DNA of 64,000 nt from Blepharisma japonicum (taxonomy: Eukaryota; Ciliophora; Heterotrichea; Heterotrichida; Blepharismidae), in NCBI GenBank assembly GCA_949751835.1, contig CATKHK010000028.1:310001-374000 (forward strand), written 5' to 3'. Position 1 is the stretch's first letter; the number at the start of each line of letters is the position of its first letter. Below the pieces are notes generated by a model. That model saw only the letters and a program-made list of their open reading frames with translations. It was not told the DNA's origin and searched no databases. The position numbers and the translations under genes are program-made. Shown here piece by piece: positions 52,401 through 63,525 of the stretch.

Positions 52401-52868
52401 CTCTTAAGCCATTAAGCAAAAATCAATCATGGTCGAGAATATACGTGAAATCGCATATATATAAAGATTGGGTGTAGTATCATAAAATTTTAGCTTTGGG
52501 CTGTTAATTGAGAAAGTTTGGAATAATTTTTTTAATAAAATAAATGATGGGAATAGAGAAATAAACTTAAATAAATTTTATATTAAAATAAAATTTGTAA
52601 CACTTAAGACTTAGAATTTTTAGACTACTCATTAAGATGTGAAAATTTACATTCGCTAAAATCCAAAGCATTTTTGGTCTTGCATTGGTTTTACAAATAT
52701 AAATTTTCCAAAAATTATTAGAGCAAGAGTTATATTTATTCTGGATAGAAAAGAAAAATGAGTAATAAATATGAATTTTATTAGATAAGATGATTTATGG
52801 ATAAATGCAAAATTCACTTGCAGTTTCTGATAAAAGATTAATCAAAAATGCTAGACTTGTGATAAAAA
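52401..52868. other. AT-rich intergenic stretch
   Basis: About 470 bases upstream of the transporter; no gene seen. Confidence 0.5.
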
Positions 52869-52939
52869 TGGTTCTACTGAGAATTGAACTCAGATCTCAG
52901 GATTCAAAGTCCTACGTGCTACCACTACACCATAGAACC
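52869..52939 (-). tRNA. tRNA-Gln (TTG anticodon)
   Basis: A cloverleaf on the minus strand: acceptor GGTTCTA pairs with TAGAACC, discriminator A, D arm GTGTAGTGGTAGCAC, anticodon loop CTTTGAA, and T arm CTGAGTTCAATTCTCAG. No intron. A run of five T follows. It reads CAA codons; it is not a suppressor tRNA for TAA or TAG, in line with those being stops here. Confidence 0.95.
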
Positions 52940-53256
52940 TAAGTTATTAAAATATATTTTAAATAATTACTTATACGAATACAGAGTTTTAAAAATTTTA
53001 TTCAAATTTAATGATAAAAATTGAAAGGTAATTTTTAGAAAAATGATTCAGCATTTATATTTAATAAGGCATGGAGTGAGGTTGCAAAAATGAACTTATA
53101 GTTGTAACCCTTTTCACTTAGATATAATTATATCAGTTATTTCATAATAAGGCTCAAATTCTTAATAATTATGAAATCTATCTAATTTCACCCAAATCCT
53201 TGTACTAAAATTAGATATTTTATAATTCTGTATAGATTTTTTCAAATTTATACATT
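52940..53256. other. AT-rich intergenic stretch
   Basis: About 320 bases between tRNA-Gln and the acid phosphatase gene. A short RHGxR-like frame near 53043-53090 (MIQHLYLIRHGVRLQ) resembles the start of an acid phosphatase or mutase and may be a decayed duplicate start; it does not continue. Confidence 0.4.
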
Positions 53257-54627
53257 ATGGATTTCAGATTTCTGCTACTGATACCATTATTGGTATCCAG
53301 CACAGTAGTCTACGTAGTTGAGCTAGCGAGACATGGGCTGAGATCTCCTTTACAATTTATGCCTTGAGATGAAGGCATATGATCAGTAGGGCCAGGCCAG
53401 CTTACCCCAGAAGGAATGAGGCAGCATTTTTTAATCGGGACTGAATTAAGGAATCGCTATATTAACAACACCAAGCTTCTCAGTTCTTCTTATTACAAAC
53501 CAGAAGTAAGCTTCTACTCAACAGACTATGATAGAACTTTAATGAGTGCTATGAGCCAGCTATCCGGCCTTTATCCCCCTGAAACAGGTCCTAACCTTGG
53601 CAATTCTTCTCTGAACCAAATAGCAAAGCCTCCAATTTCTATTGAAAATTTCAATGAAATAATTGAAGAGCTAGGAGACGCTGCTCTTCCTAATAATATT
53701 CAAGTAGCTCCAATTTTTACAGGTCTAAACCAAGATGACATTGCATTGTTACCTATTTTTAACTGTCCGAAATACCAATATATATCGAATTTTAATTCTA
53801 ATAGTTCAACTGTGCAGTCACTGATAAATAAAAACATAGAAAGCGTTTTTGTTCCGATTTCTAATGCGATGCATATCAGTGTTGAGGAAGCTATAAATAT
53901 TTTCCCACAAGTAATGGATTCATTGATTATAAATAATGCATATGGAAATACGAAAAATATCCCTCCACCATTTAATGAACAATTTTTTCAGCAAGCTTTA
54001 ACTTTGTCAAACCAAATAAACCAAATCACTTATTATACACCTGAAGTTATGTCTCGGCTTTCTGGGAGCCAATTTCTCAGACAGCTTTCTACACTTTTCA
54101 ATGAATCCCAATCAAATCCAAACAGCAATTTAAAATTCAGCTTATTTTTAGCCCACGATTCTACCTTACTAAACGTCCTTTCGGCCCTTAAGCTCCCAAA
54201 CCTAGAAAACCCAACTTTTGCGTCAACTATTCTTTTTGAGCTAATTTCTGGCGAAAATAACAATTATTATGTCCAAGTTTACTATAATGACTTACTTCAG
54301 ACCATCCCAACCTGTGGGAGCACTTTATGTCCTTATTACAATTTTATGAGATTTATAGAGCTGAGGTCTTTTCCTAATATAACCAATGCGTGCATTTTTA
54401 ATATTGCAGAAGAAAATTGGGGTGATCTAGCAGAAGCAGATAATGAAGAGTTTCCAGTTGCTGGAAAAGGGGACGATGGAAATTTGAGATGATATGGGTG
54501 GCTTGCTATAGCCTTTTGTTCAGCTGTAATTATGGCACTTGGGATAGCTGTTACTGTTTTGATTAAAGATTTTAGAGGGAAGAGACAAGGGAAGAAAAAA
54601 AATTATTTCGAGATGTGAGAACGATAA
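53257..54627 (+). CDS. Histidine acid phosphatase, type I membrane form
   Basis: A 456-residue protein starting at 53257 with a signal peptide (MDFRFLLLIPLLVSSTVVYV). Motifs: VVELARHGLRSPL (catalytic RHGxRxP), YSTDYDRTLMSAMSQL near residue 90, and FLAHDSTLLNVL (HD) near 295, followed by FASTILFELIS and VQVYYND. A membrane helix (LAIAFCSAVIMALGIAVTVL) near residue 420 leads into a basic tail with NYFEMWER, where YFEM fits a YxxPhi lysosomal sorting signal. TGA is Trp at MPWDEGIWSVG, NLRWYGW and EMWER. This is the layout of mammalian lysosomal acid phosphatase. It is related to the frameshifted gene at 2045-3141. Confidence 0.93.
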
Positions 54628-54675
54628 AAGTAAAATTATTTAGAAAAAGTGTAATAAATAATAAGCTATAAATAT

Positions 54676-57171
54676 TTATGTGTTAATAGAAGTATTAAGT
54701 GCCAATAATCCGACTGTGTGTGAAAACAAGAGAGTCATACATTGGCTATTTGCCCAGATAAATAAAGAAATAGTGCTAGACGGCCATAAATAAAATCCCA
54801 AGCAAAAAATCCACACCGCAAGTATCGCTTTCAGAGTCAAAATCCTAAAATTTTTTGTAAATTCCTTACTAGATACCATCATAAAGCACCCAGCAATTAT
54901 ATATCACGCCAATTTGTGTATCCCAAAAATCACCCCAGTGAAAATAGGGTAAATATCAGGCCCAACTCCCCACGAGTGATTGCCTGCCCTCAGTGAAATA
55001 TCAAACCCAAACGTCCCAAATGTAATTAAATACGACGTAATTGCTTGAATTAATATCAAATATATAGAATCCAGCTTGCTATAAATATAAATCTATATAG
55101 AAATTACTATAGGCAAGAAAAACAATGTATAATGAAGCCTCTGAGATTGGCTTGCAATAAAAAAATACACAATAATGACTGGATACGTCGCGAATTTTGC
55201 TTTAAAGTCTCGTGGGGCCAATATCAAAGAGAGTATCACAAAAAAAATTAATGATACAAAAAAAATTCTAATTGTAGTTATCATATTTGGTGTTTGGTCA
55301 GTCATAGAATAATCTGTTATTTGTTCATAAATTATCATTAGTGCTATAGAAAACTCTCCAAAAATAAGCAAAATATAGTACCAAATCCCTTTAATAGATC
55401 TGATATCGTATAAGTATAAGAATTGTAGCACAGCATAGTGGAATCAGTATAAAGAATAGTCTTTTATCACAAAATAATTATAATGGCTGGATAATAAGAG
55501 AAGAATATTCAATAAGCTGGTAATAGGCTTGATATCATTAATAGTAAATATTCTTCCTTTTCCCAGGGAATATATATAGGCTACTGCTGATTTATAGGTA
55601 GAATAGGGCGAAATAGACAATAAATCAGATTTTACTTTGACGAATGATGATATAAAATTCATTATATGGAAAAGCACTAAAGGCCAAAAAAGCGTCCGCT
55701 CTACTCTACCAGTAAGTCCTCCAAAAAACAATATAAAAACATGCTCTATAAACAGTAAAATCACATTTAATTGTATTTCTGTGCTGATACAGTAAATCCA
55801 ATAAATAATAGCAACGAAGCTTAAAATTAGCAGAACGTAAGCTTCTTTGGAGGTTTCTAAATTTTCTACTTGTTTTTGTAGATTTTTTAAATATTCAGGA
55901 TATTCCTCATTAAGAGAGGCTACAATTTCTTTATCGTTTATAGCGAAATCATATTTCCTTCCCATCATTAGCTTGAGGTTCCTATTACCTCCATCCAAAT
56001 AATTTAAATAATTAAGCAGCTGGATTTCTTTGGCTCGGAAATTCATAAGCTCGAATTTTTCTATATAAATTTTACCTCCTTCATTAATTTTCTTAGGAAA
56101 CCCGCCTGCTTTGGATGGTATCCCTGCATTAGTTATATATTGACTAACAATTGGCCCAATATCTTCATGTTTAATTTCTCCACGAAAATTACCCATCGAC
56201 CCTTTGTTATAGACATATAAAAATCCTTCATTGCCTTTATCCATTTTGCAGCCATGGTTACAGACTTCGTCTTCTCCGAAATCTCATTGTCCTCCATGGT
56301 CACTGCTCACAAATAACGCATATTTATCTCCTATTTCAGTTTTTTCAAAAATTTGAATAATTGCTTTAATATCTCCCAATAAGGCCGATGCGATAGATAA
56401 AGTTTTTGTAGAGAAGGCAGCATAATTGTGATTATAGCTGTCCATAATGGTAGAATAGTAAACTAAATTTATGTCATCATAGGTAAGAAATGATTTTAGC
56501 AATGATTCAATGCTTTTTATGTTATCATTTTCTAATAACTCCTCTGATTTTTCTATAACAAATTTGTTAGCATTGGCAGTTCCTTTAATTTCTCCATTCT
56601 TCGTCAAATCAGGCCTTATAAAAGAGCTTCCAAACATTCCAGAAGCTCTTTCTAGCGATTTAAAAGGATACTGGTCCCTAACATTAAACTGATACACCCT
56701 TGAAAACCTTTCTTCTCCTAGTAAATTTATTAAAGGAAAATTGTTTCCTACATAATAGTTTAATTTTCCTTTCATTTGGTCTATTGCAGTTTCTGATAGT
56801 AATTTTGCGCCTACAAGGTTTCTTGATACTTTTCCTGTGACTTGTTCAGCATGAACTGTGGCGGATTGTGGATATCCATTGAACTTCACATTGTAAAAAG
56901 CAGAGTTATTTACATATGAAGCTAAATCTCCAGATTGAAATGCTCCAAAGGCATCTAAAAATAGCCAGATATAGTGTGGCTTCTTCAGCTTATTTCTACA
57001 TACCTCAATGTCAAACCCTTCAATTTTTCCTTTGCAGTAAGAATTTTCTAAGTCAATTTCAAATGACGAGTTTTCTATCAAAACATTGTAAACTTGGCTT
57101 TCACCCAGAAATAGATGTGTGCAGAATAAAGTAGTAAATAGAAGAATCAAAGAATATCAGGCAGGCTTCAT
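54676..57171 (-). CDS. GPI ethanolamine phosphate transferase-like membrane protein (one 15-nt intron)
   Basis: An 826-residue protein (spliced) starting at 57171 (MKPAWYSLILLFTTLFCTHL; Trp = TGA). The lumenal part, residues 25-390, has the alkaline-phosphatase superfamily metal sites: WLFLDAFGAFQSG near 55, YYSTIMDSYNHNY near 240 and FVSSDHGGQWDFGEDE near 290. The C-terminal half contains about ten or more membrane helices. The intron GTAATTTCTATATAG at 55093-55107 joins LPI to IYIYSKLDSI. The layout matches the PIG-N/PIG-O/PIG-G (Mcd4/Gpi13/Gpi7) group, which add phosphoethanolamine to GPI anchors in the ER. Which of the three it is cannot be decided; it is divergent. Several TGA codons are Trp. 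Confidence 0.82.
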
Positions 57172-57284
57172 ATAAAATGTTGCAATTAATAATAAGCTAT
57201 ATTTTATGCAAATTTAGATATTTTTTAATTTTTCGTATTCCTAATATCAATTTATTATATAAATAATTATAATTTTTTTACATA

Positions 57285-59168
57285 ATGAATAGAAGGTGGC
57301 TAATGGGATGCATTTATGACTACCTTCGCAAAGGCTTTGACCCTGACGCAGATGAAATCACAAAATTTATAAAAGCAAACGACCATAAAGCTTCTCGCAT
57401 AAAATTTGCACCACTTAAAAGAGAAATCGAAAAAATTCTTAATGAAAATTTGCCTAATGAAGAAGAGTCACAAATAAAAACTTTGCCATTGAAAACAGCC
57501 CCTTCTCCACCTCCGCAAAAACCTGCTAAAAATGAGCAGGTTTTTACTACAGAATTAAAATTTAAGGATATAGGTGGAATTGATCAGATTATGAAAGATA
57601 TCCAAGAACTTGTAGTTTACCCTATGATTCATCCTGAGGTATATAGAGAACTGCACATAGAGCCTGCAACAGGAGTTTTATTATGTGGGCCTCCAGGGAC
57701 TGGAAAAACCTATCTTGCCCATGCAATTTGTGGAGAATTGGGTGTACCTTTTTATAAGCTCGCAGCCCCAGAAATTGTCTCGGGCATGTCCGGCGAATCT
57801 GAACAAAAACTCCGTGAATTATTTAAAAAAGCTTCAGAATCCGCCCCCAGCATCATTTTTATTGACGAAATCGACGCAATTGCTCCAAACCGAAGCAACA
57901 CTCACAGAGAGATGGAAAAACGTATTGTCTCTCAGCTCCTTACCTGTATGGATGATTTACGTGGTTTTTTAAGCCACGGAAAAGTGGTCATAGTCCTCGC
58001 GGCTACCAACAGAATCGAATCTATCGATACAGCCCTCCGCCAAGCTGGCCGTTTTGACCGAGAAATCCATTTTGGCATTCCCAGTGAGCCTCAACGTTTC
58101 CAAATTCTCAGCCTTCTTATGAAAGATCTAAAAATCAGAGGTGACATCGACATCCATGCAATTGCCAAGCTAACCCCAGGCTATGTAGGGGCTGATTTAC
58201 AGTCCCTCGTAAAAGAAGCTGGAAATAGAGCGATTTCTAGAGTAATGCAAGAAGAAATGCTGGACCTTGAGAACTTGTATATAGAAATGGGAGATTTTTT
58301 GCATGCAGTCAGCAAGGTACAGCCCAGCTCGAAAAGAGAAGGGTTTTCGACGATTCCTGATACGACTTGGCAAGATATTGGTGGGATGGAAAATTTGAGG
58401 ACTGAGCTGTATTTTAGCATTGTCCATGCTATACAGTGTCCAGAAAAATACCAAGCTGTAGGAATAACAGCCGCAGCTGGAGTTTTACTGTGTGGACCGC
58501 CTGGGTGTGGGAAAACGCTGCTAGCAAAAGCCGTTGCGAATGAAAGTAAAGCAAATTTTATTGCGGTTAATGGCCCAGAGCTGCTTAATAAATATGTAGG
58601 AGAAAGTGAAAAAGCAGTAAGGCAGCTGTTTCAAAGAGCAAGGGACTCCGCACCTTGCGTGATATTTTTTGATGAAATTGATTCTCTATGTGCTGCAAGA
58701 GGAGGGGATAATCAGGCCACTGAAAGAGTTGTTAACCAGCTGCTTACAGAGCTTAATGGGCTGCAAGATAGAAGACAAGTATTTGTAATTGCGGCGACGA
58801 ACAGGCCAGATATTATTGACCCTGCGATGCTAAGACCAGGAAGACTTGACAAAATTCTATTTGTGCCGCTACCTGAAGAAGGGGAAAGAAAAAGTATTTT
58901 GCAAGCTTTAACAAGGAGCTCTCCACTAGGTTCTGATATAAATTTAGACTTACTAGCTGAAAATACGGTAGGGTTTAGTGGAGCTGATTTGTCTTCATTA
59001 GTAAGAGAAGCTGCTTGTTTAGCCCTTCGACAAGAAAATCCTCCATATATTATTACACACAATCATTTTTCAGAAGCTCTTCACAAAGTAAGACCTTCTG
59101 TCACACCTCATCAGAAAGCACATTATGAAAAAATGAGGGAAAATTTAGCTATAAAATCAGGTAATTAA
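57285..59168 (+). CDS. NVL: NVL/RIX7-type double AAA ATPase
   Basis: A 627-residue protein with a short N-terminal domain ([20 protein letters not shown]) and two AAA modules. Module 1: [20 protein letters not shown] near residue 134, [10 protein letters not shown] near 190. Module 2: [20 protein letters not shown] near 405, [16 protein letters not shown] near 462, and arginine fingers in the RPGRLDK region. [20 protein letters not shown] in module 1 matches NVL/Rix7 rather than CDC48. NVL acts in the nucleolus to remove factors from pre-60S ribosomes. It is shorter than human NVL, mainly in the N-terminal and linker regions. No TGA or intron. Confidence 0.94.
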   Translation: MNRRWLMGCIYDYLRKGFDPDADEITKFIKANDHKASRIKFAPLKREIEKILNENLPNEEESQIKTLPLKTAPSPPPQKPAKNEQVFTTELKFKDIGGIDQIMKDIQELVVYPMIHPEVYRELHIEPATGVLLCGPPGTGKTYLAHAICGELGVPFYKLAAPEIVSGMSGESEQKLRELFKKASESAPSIIFIDEIDAIAPNRSNTHREMEKRIVSQLLTCMDDLRGFLSHGKVVIVLAATNRIESIDTALRQAGRFDREIHFGIPSEPQRFQILSLLMKDLKIRGDIDIHAIAKLTPGYVGADLQSLVKEAGNRAISRVMQEEMLDLENLYIEMGDFLHAVSKVQPSSKREGFSTIPDTTWQDIGGMENLRTELYFSIVHAIQCPEKYQAVGITAAAGVLLCGPPGCGKTLLAKAVANESKANFIAVNGPELLNKYVGESEKAVRQLFQRARDSAPCVIFFDEIDSLCAARGGDNQATERVVNQLLTELNGLQDRRQVFVIAATNRPDIIDPAMLRPGRLDKILFVPLPEEGERKSILQALTRSSPLGSDINLDLLAENTVGFSGADLSSLVREAACLALRQENPPYIITHNHFSEALHKVRPSVTPHQKAHYEKMRENLAIKSGN

Positions 59169-59221
59169 TTTTTCTCCAATTTAAGTATCTGAAAAGTCCT
59201 GATAGACTTTTCTATTAAAAT

Positions 59222-59932
59222 ATGTCAACCCAAAGTGGAGCCTTGATTATTCGCCCGATCTGTGCTAAATTGACACATGACACTGAGACCTTTGGAAGGA
59301 TGGATCCTTATTGTGTGATTACGATTGGAAGACAAAGACATAGAACTGTTGTCGCAAAAAGTGCAGGAAAATTCCCAAATTGGGAAGATCAGCTGTCTTA
59401 TATGAAGACCAATGAAGATACAATAAAAATAGAAGTCTGGGATAAAGATACAGCATCAGCTGATGATTTAATAGGAGAAACTACGCTTGCCATAAGCACC
59501 GTAATTTCGAAACCGAATTATGAAGAATGGGTACCATTGACATATAAGGGGAGAAAAGCTGGGGAAATTAGGCTTAATATAATGTTTAGGCCTTCTGGGC
59601 CTCCTCCGCCTCCTCCAAGTGTACATGGTGTGCCTGCTAATATGTTGAATATGGGAGGACATCAATATGCCCCCATGCCGATGACATACCAATATCCTGC
59701 TCAAAACTATCCACAGGCTCCTCCATACCCTCAGTCTATATATCCTACATTAAATCCAGTGCAGCCACCTCCAATGCCTTATTATCCTCCACAGCAAGTC
59801 CTATATCCTCCTCAAGCTTATCCTCGTAACCCTCCATTATATCCAAATTCCCAACAGAACGCTCCAAACTATTATTACCCACAAAACCCTCCACAAAATG
59901 TGCCCAGTTTTTATCCATATGCACCAAAGTAA
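59222..59932 (+). CDS. C2-domain protein with Pro/Tyr-rich tail
   Basis: A 236-residue protein. Residues 5-125 form a C2 domain: IRPICAKLTHDTETFGRMDP, YCVITIGRQRHRTVV, WEDQLSYMK, IKIEVWDKDTASADDLIGET. Of the usual calcium ligands the loop with DKDTASADD keeps several Asp, while the first loop has fewer, so calcium binding is uncertain. The tail (residues 126-236) is very rich in Pro, Tyr, Gln and Asn (QYPAQNYPQAPPYPQSIYPT), like the plant SRC2/annexin-type tails, and is probably disordered. It starts 53 bases after the NVL stop on the same strand. Confidence 0.88.
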   Translation: MSTQSGALIIRPICAKLTHDTETFGRMDPYCVITIGRQRHRTVVAKSAGKFPNWEDQLSYMKTNEDTIKIEVWDKDTASADDLIGETTLAISTVISKPNYEEWVPLTYKGRKAGEIRLNIMFRPSGPPPPPPSVHGVPANMLNMGGHQYAPMPMTYQYPAQNYPQAPPYPQSIYPTLNPVQPPPMPYYPPQQVLYPPQAYPRNPPLYPNSQQNAPNYYYPQNPPQNVPSFYPYAPK

Positions 59933-60071
59933 CTGATTATAAATATAAACAAATTATTTTTATATTAATTCTCTGCAAAAACCTTTTCATACTAAAACTC
60001 TTTAGATTTTAAAAGAATTTTATATTTTTTCACTCCTTCCCATATTTATTTATTACAGTTCCACTCAAACC

Positions 60072-61712
60072 ATGCAGGAGCCAATGCCTTTGAATTTTTA
60101 TATGCAGAAAAGTTGATGTGATGCAAAAGATGGTCTAGGAGTTTGAAGGGTAGGGCGAATAAAAAAGCGGCAAAAAAATCTGATAACAATTCATTTTGAT
60201 GGGTGAAGTGACAAATGGAAGCAAGTTTATTGCCTTCATTCAGATTTAATAGCACCGTTTCGCATGCATTCTAAAGGATACACAGGGCAGCCGAAATTAG
60301 CTCTTAGAGAATGAGATTACAGCGAAGATAACTTGAAAATCCATGAAGGAAAAATGGACCTACTTATCAGAAATGAATTCTCAGTATTCAACCCTAGAGA
60401 ATTGACAAGTTTTCTTAGAGGCGATTTATTTATACAAGTGGACTGCTTAATGAGTTTTACTTATACAAATCCATCAAAAGATATCCCAAGAGTCTGTGCC
60501 TACTTCAATATGGTTTTAGATATCATTATAAAATGGCTCCAAGTAGTACCTAGTAAAGTCGACAGTCTGAATTTGAAAGATCCAGATGCTTATTTATATG
60601 AAAGGCCTACTTCTATATATAAATCAGGCTACGAAATGTTAGAAACATTAATCAGCATTTTAGGACTTAACCCAAGGACTGCAAAATTCTATGAAAAATA
60701 TAAAGCACTCACAAATACAAAGCAGCTTATACAGAATTTTATGAATAAACAAGGGATGGTTTATGTAAAAAATATCATTGAAAGTAATCTTCCTTTGGAG
60801 GACTTTTGGAATTTTTTAGTAGTTCTTCCTCAGCTATTTGCAGTAGGTGGAAGTGCAGCTAGCAGATATATTCCAGATTATTTAGAAGCATTAGTAAACA
60901 GCCTTGATAACATCAGTGATGAAGGCATGATGGAAATTTCAAATAATTACCAAAAATTAGAGCAGTTTATTGATAACTCCAATAATATGATGAAGTTGAT
61001 TCTTCCTGATAATCAAAGAGAAGTCTATTTAAACCTTTTCCGAGGCAAGTTTAGAATGGATAGACAGTCCTTTATGATGAAACGTGCATCAGAGTCACTT
61101 TTAGAGCCTTCTAAAGATGCCAGCCCTGAAATAAGCATCCCACCTATCGACATACATGAACCAAAATCTTTTCCGACTCCAAAAGAAAGCTCTAGACCCA
61201 AACTCCCGGTTCCTCCAAAAAGTCCTCAACGTCCTCCTGTCTATTCTGCCCCATCCATTCCACAATCTCCTCATCCTTCTTCTTCTCAAATTTCTACTCC
61301 AGCCCTGCTAGAAATCCAGCTATCTCTTTCTAATTTAAAATCTTATGTAGAATCCAAGCATCAAGAATGTGTAGATTTAATAGAAAAATCATTAAAAACT
61401 GGAATTGATAGAAAACAAGAAAATGATTATAAATTAGAAGAAGTTTTTAAGGCACACAATTCTTGTGATCACCAAGAATTTGCAGTTTTAAGTGCTATGG
61501 AATTTTTGCTGACTGAGAACAAGGTTCAGGATGCATTAAAATTGCTGAGATGGAGGAAAAAAATATTAAAATTAGCTAATATGAATGGATGGGAAATAGC
61601 TGAAGATGTAGCCAAAAGGACTCTTCAGAAGCTTGAAGTGACGTCAAACGATGTTATCGACGCAAATCTTAGGTCAGTTTTGTCATCGAGAAACTCCTTA
61701 GATTCACAATAA
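60072..61712 (+). CDS. Protein with N-terminal Tudor/MBT-like domain
   Basis: A 546-residue protein. The true start is ATG 60072 (MQEPMPLNFYMQKSWCDAKD), 87 codons upstream of where the standard code would begin, because three TGA codons (in QKSWCD, GVWRVG and FDGWSDK) are Trp, plus another in ALREWDYS. Residues 14-75 read SWCDAKDGLGVWRVGRIKKR, then ITIHFDGWSDKW and SDLIAPF, the typical Tudor/MBT/chromo-barrel pattern seen before catalytic or helical regions in ubiquitin-pathway and chromatin proteins. Residues 95-330 are helical with no family I recognise. A Pro/Ser-rich linker (KLPVPPKSPQRPPVYSAPS) and a helical C-terminus follow. Confidence 0.8.
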
Positions 61713-61743
61713 TTTATTAATGGAAAATGGTAATTAAATATTC

Positions 61744-62766
61744 TTATAATTCATCAGGGATATAAATTTGGTCACGAATTTCAAAGCCTGCAAATGACAC
61801 ATTGGTTCTGCGAGAATTCAGTAAAGATGCTGTCACTGGCCTGCTTTTGATAGGAGGAGAGTTGTTGTGGTGCTTTATTCTCAGCTTGGCTGCGAATACT
61901 GCATCTTTTACTTTTTGAGGAGTCTGAGGCCTTTCTGCTGGATTTTTGGCAGGGAATAAAGAAGATACCAAAATATCGTGCATGTTTTTGGCACTTAGGC
62001 GGCCACCATATTTTATATTTGGGGCGTCTCGCTCTTTTCTATCATTTGTAACTCTGTATTTGCGATAGTCATCAGTTATAAGCGATTCGTCAACTTTGCT
62101 GACTGAGCATCATCTTTGTTGCCGATGATATACCCTTGAATCATTTGTGGGGGTTTTTGATAATTTTATATTTGATTTTTCCTCAAGAAAATTAGGAGAT
62201 TGAGGACTTAGTTCTATACGAGGATTATTAACTTTTGTACTAAAATTTCATCCAGAGCTGGTTTTCCCAACACTCAGATTTCTCTGAGGAGGCACTTCTA
62301 GCTTTTTTATGCATCCATGCCTTTTCTTAGGGTTTAACGAAATTTCTTTTGGTGCTATCAAAGAAGATCGAACATCATCAAGGCAATAATAATTAAAATT
62401 CTTTGTTTTAGAATAATACCTTTGTTTCAGCTGAGATAATGATATAGATCCTTTACAGTAGTCCTGAATTAATCCAGGAAATTCACCATTAGTGATCTTA
62501 TTGGCTTCTTTGTATTTTTGGTCCCATTCTAATGCAGAATAGTCAATCTTTACTTTAGGAGGTTCATAATCATTTAATTTTATTTCAGAAATTGCTTCAG
62601 TAGATTCGCTATTTGAAGATTCAGTATCAGTTTCTGGAGTTTTCCCTAACTGAGGCCTTTCACTCCTTCTATACTTAGGCTTATAAATTTGAAGAATAAC
62701 TTTCAGCAATTTTTCATGATTTCTTGACTCTTGTTGTCTAAATTTTCGATTTCTTGCTTCCATCAT
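61744..62766 (-). CDS. Unknown basic protein, 340 residues
   Basis: One continuous frame from 62766 (MMEARNRKFRQQESRNHEKL) to 61744 when two TGA are read as Trp (KTSSGWNFSTKV and RQQRWCSVSKV). It is rich in Lys, Arg, Ser and Asn. The middle has a possible folded helical part, DYSALEWDQKYKEANKITNG near residue 75. The C-terminal part contains YDD-like and basic clusters (VFAAKLRIKHHNNSPP). No signal, membrane helix or known domain is seen. It ends tail-to-tail with the Tudor-like gene, 31 bases apart. Confidence 0.7.
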
Positions 62767-62914
62767 TTTGATAAAAATATTTAGAGAAATATTTGAAAAT
62801 CATGCTGAAAATATTCGAGAAATTACAGTTTTTGTATAAAAAAGTGGAACTCTAAAAAAATATTAACTATCTTTCAATAATGAGAACTATGGAAAATTAA
62901 CGACTTAATAAGAA

Positions 62915-63502
62915 ATGTCTAGCCCACAAATGAATGAATTTTTTGAAAACGATGGGTATTTAACACCTCCAAGAAGAGTTACTGGCAAGAAATTGAGATG
63001 GCCAAGTGCAGTAAAATCTTCAAAGAAAAAAACTCCTACACAAGTTTTGATTCTTAATAACATAGATGAAGATTTCTCAGGATTTTTTAATCGAAAACCG
63101 TTATTTCCTCCTAAAGAGCCTGTAGACTTAGTTCCAGACCTTCCAGATCCTGAAGAAAAGCCTCAGCTAAACCCTAATTTATTTAGATTGACGCCTACAA
63201 AAGTTTATTATGAACCCCCAAACCCAGAGGTTTTCCATCATATTTCCAATAAAATCCAATCATCAATATCAGAAGCTTTACAAATAATTTCAGACTACAA
63301 AAATTCTCCTAGAAAAGAAGATGTAATAGTCCCAAATAACCGAATTGGTGGCTCAATCTATGACACTACAAATAACATGTCTCATGCTGTCCAAAATCTC
63401 GGACAGGTTTCTCGCACCCTCAACGTTCTTGCTCACTCTATATCCAAACTATCAAAATCCTACAAAAGAAATCCAAGAATGTCCATCAGCGAGCTGTCTT
63501 AA
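62915..63502 (+). CDS. Unknown protein, 195 residues
   Basis: Begins MSSPQMNEFFENDGYLTPPR. The first 120 residues are Pro- and Lys-rich and look disordered (FNRKPLFPPKEPVDLVPDLP). The last 75 include a helical region with heptad-like spacing (HAVQNLGQVSRTLNVLAHSI). No domain is recognised. It is transcribed divergently from the unknown basic protein, with 148 bases between starts. No TGA or intron was found. Confidence 0.68.
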   Translation: MSSPQMNEFFENDGYLTPPRRVTGKKLRWPSAVKSSKKKTPTQVLILNNIDEDFSGFFNRKPLFPPKEPVDLVPDLPDPEEKPQLNPNLFRLTPTKVYYEPPNPEVFHHISNKIQSSISEALQIISDYKNSPRKEDVIVPNNRIGGSIYDTTNNMSHAVQNLGQVSRTLNVLAHSISKLSKSYKRNPRMSISELS

Positions 63503-63525
63503 ATTAAATGCACAATTAATCATGC

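Noticed and set aside
60046-60255. Minus-strand ORF of 69 codons
   Set aside because: It lies antisense to the Tudor-like domain at 60072, which is far better supported by conserved sequence.
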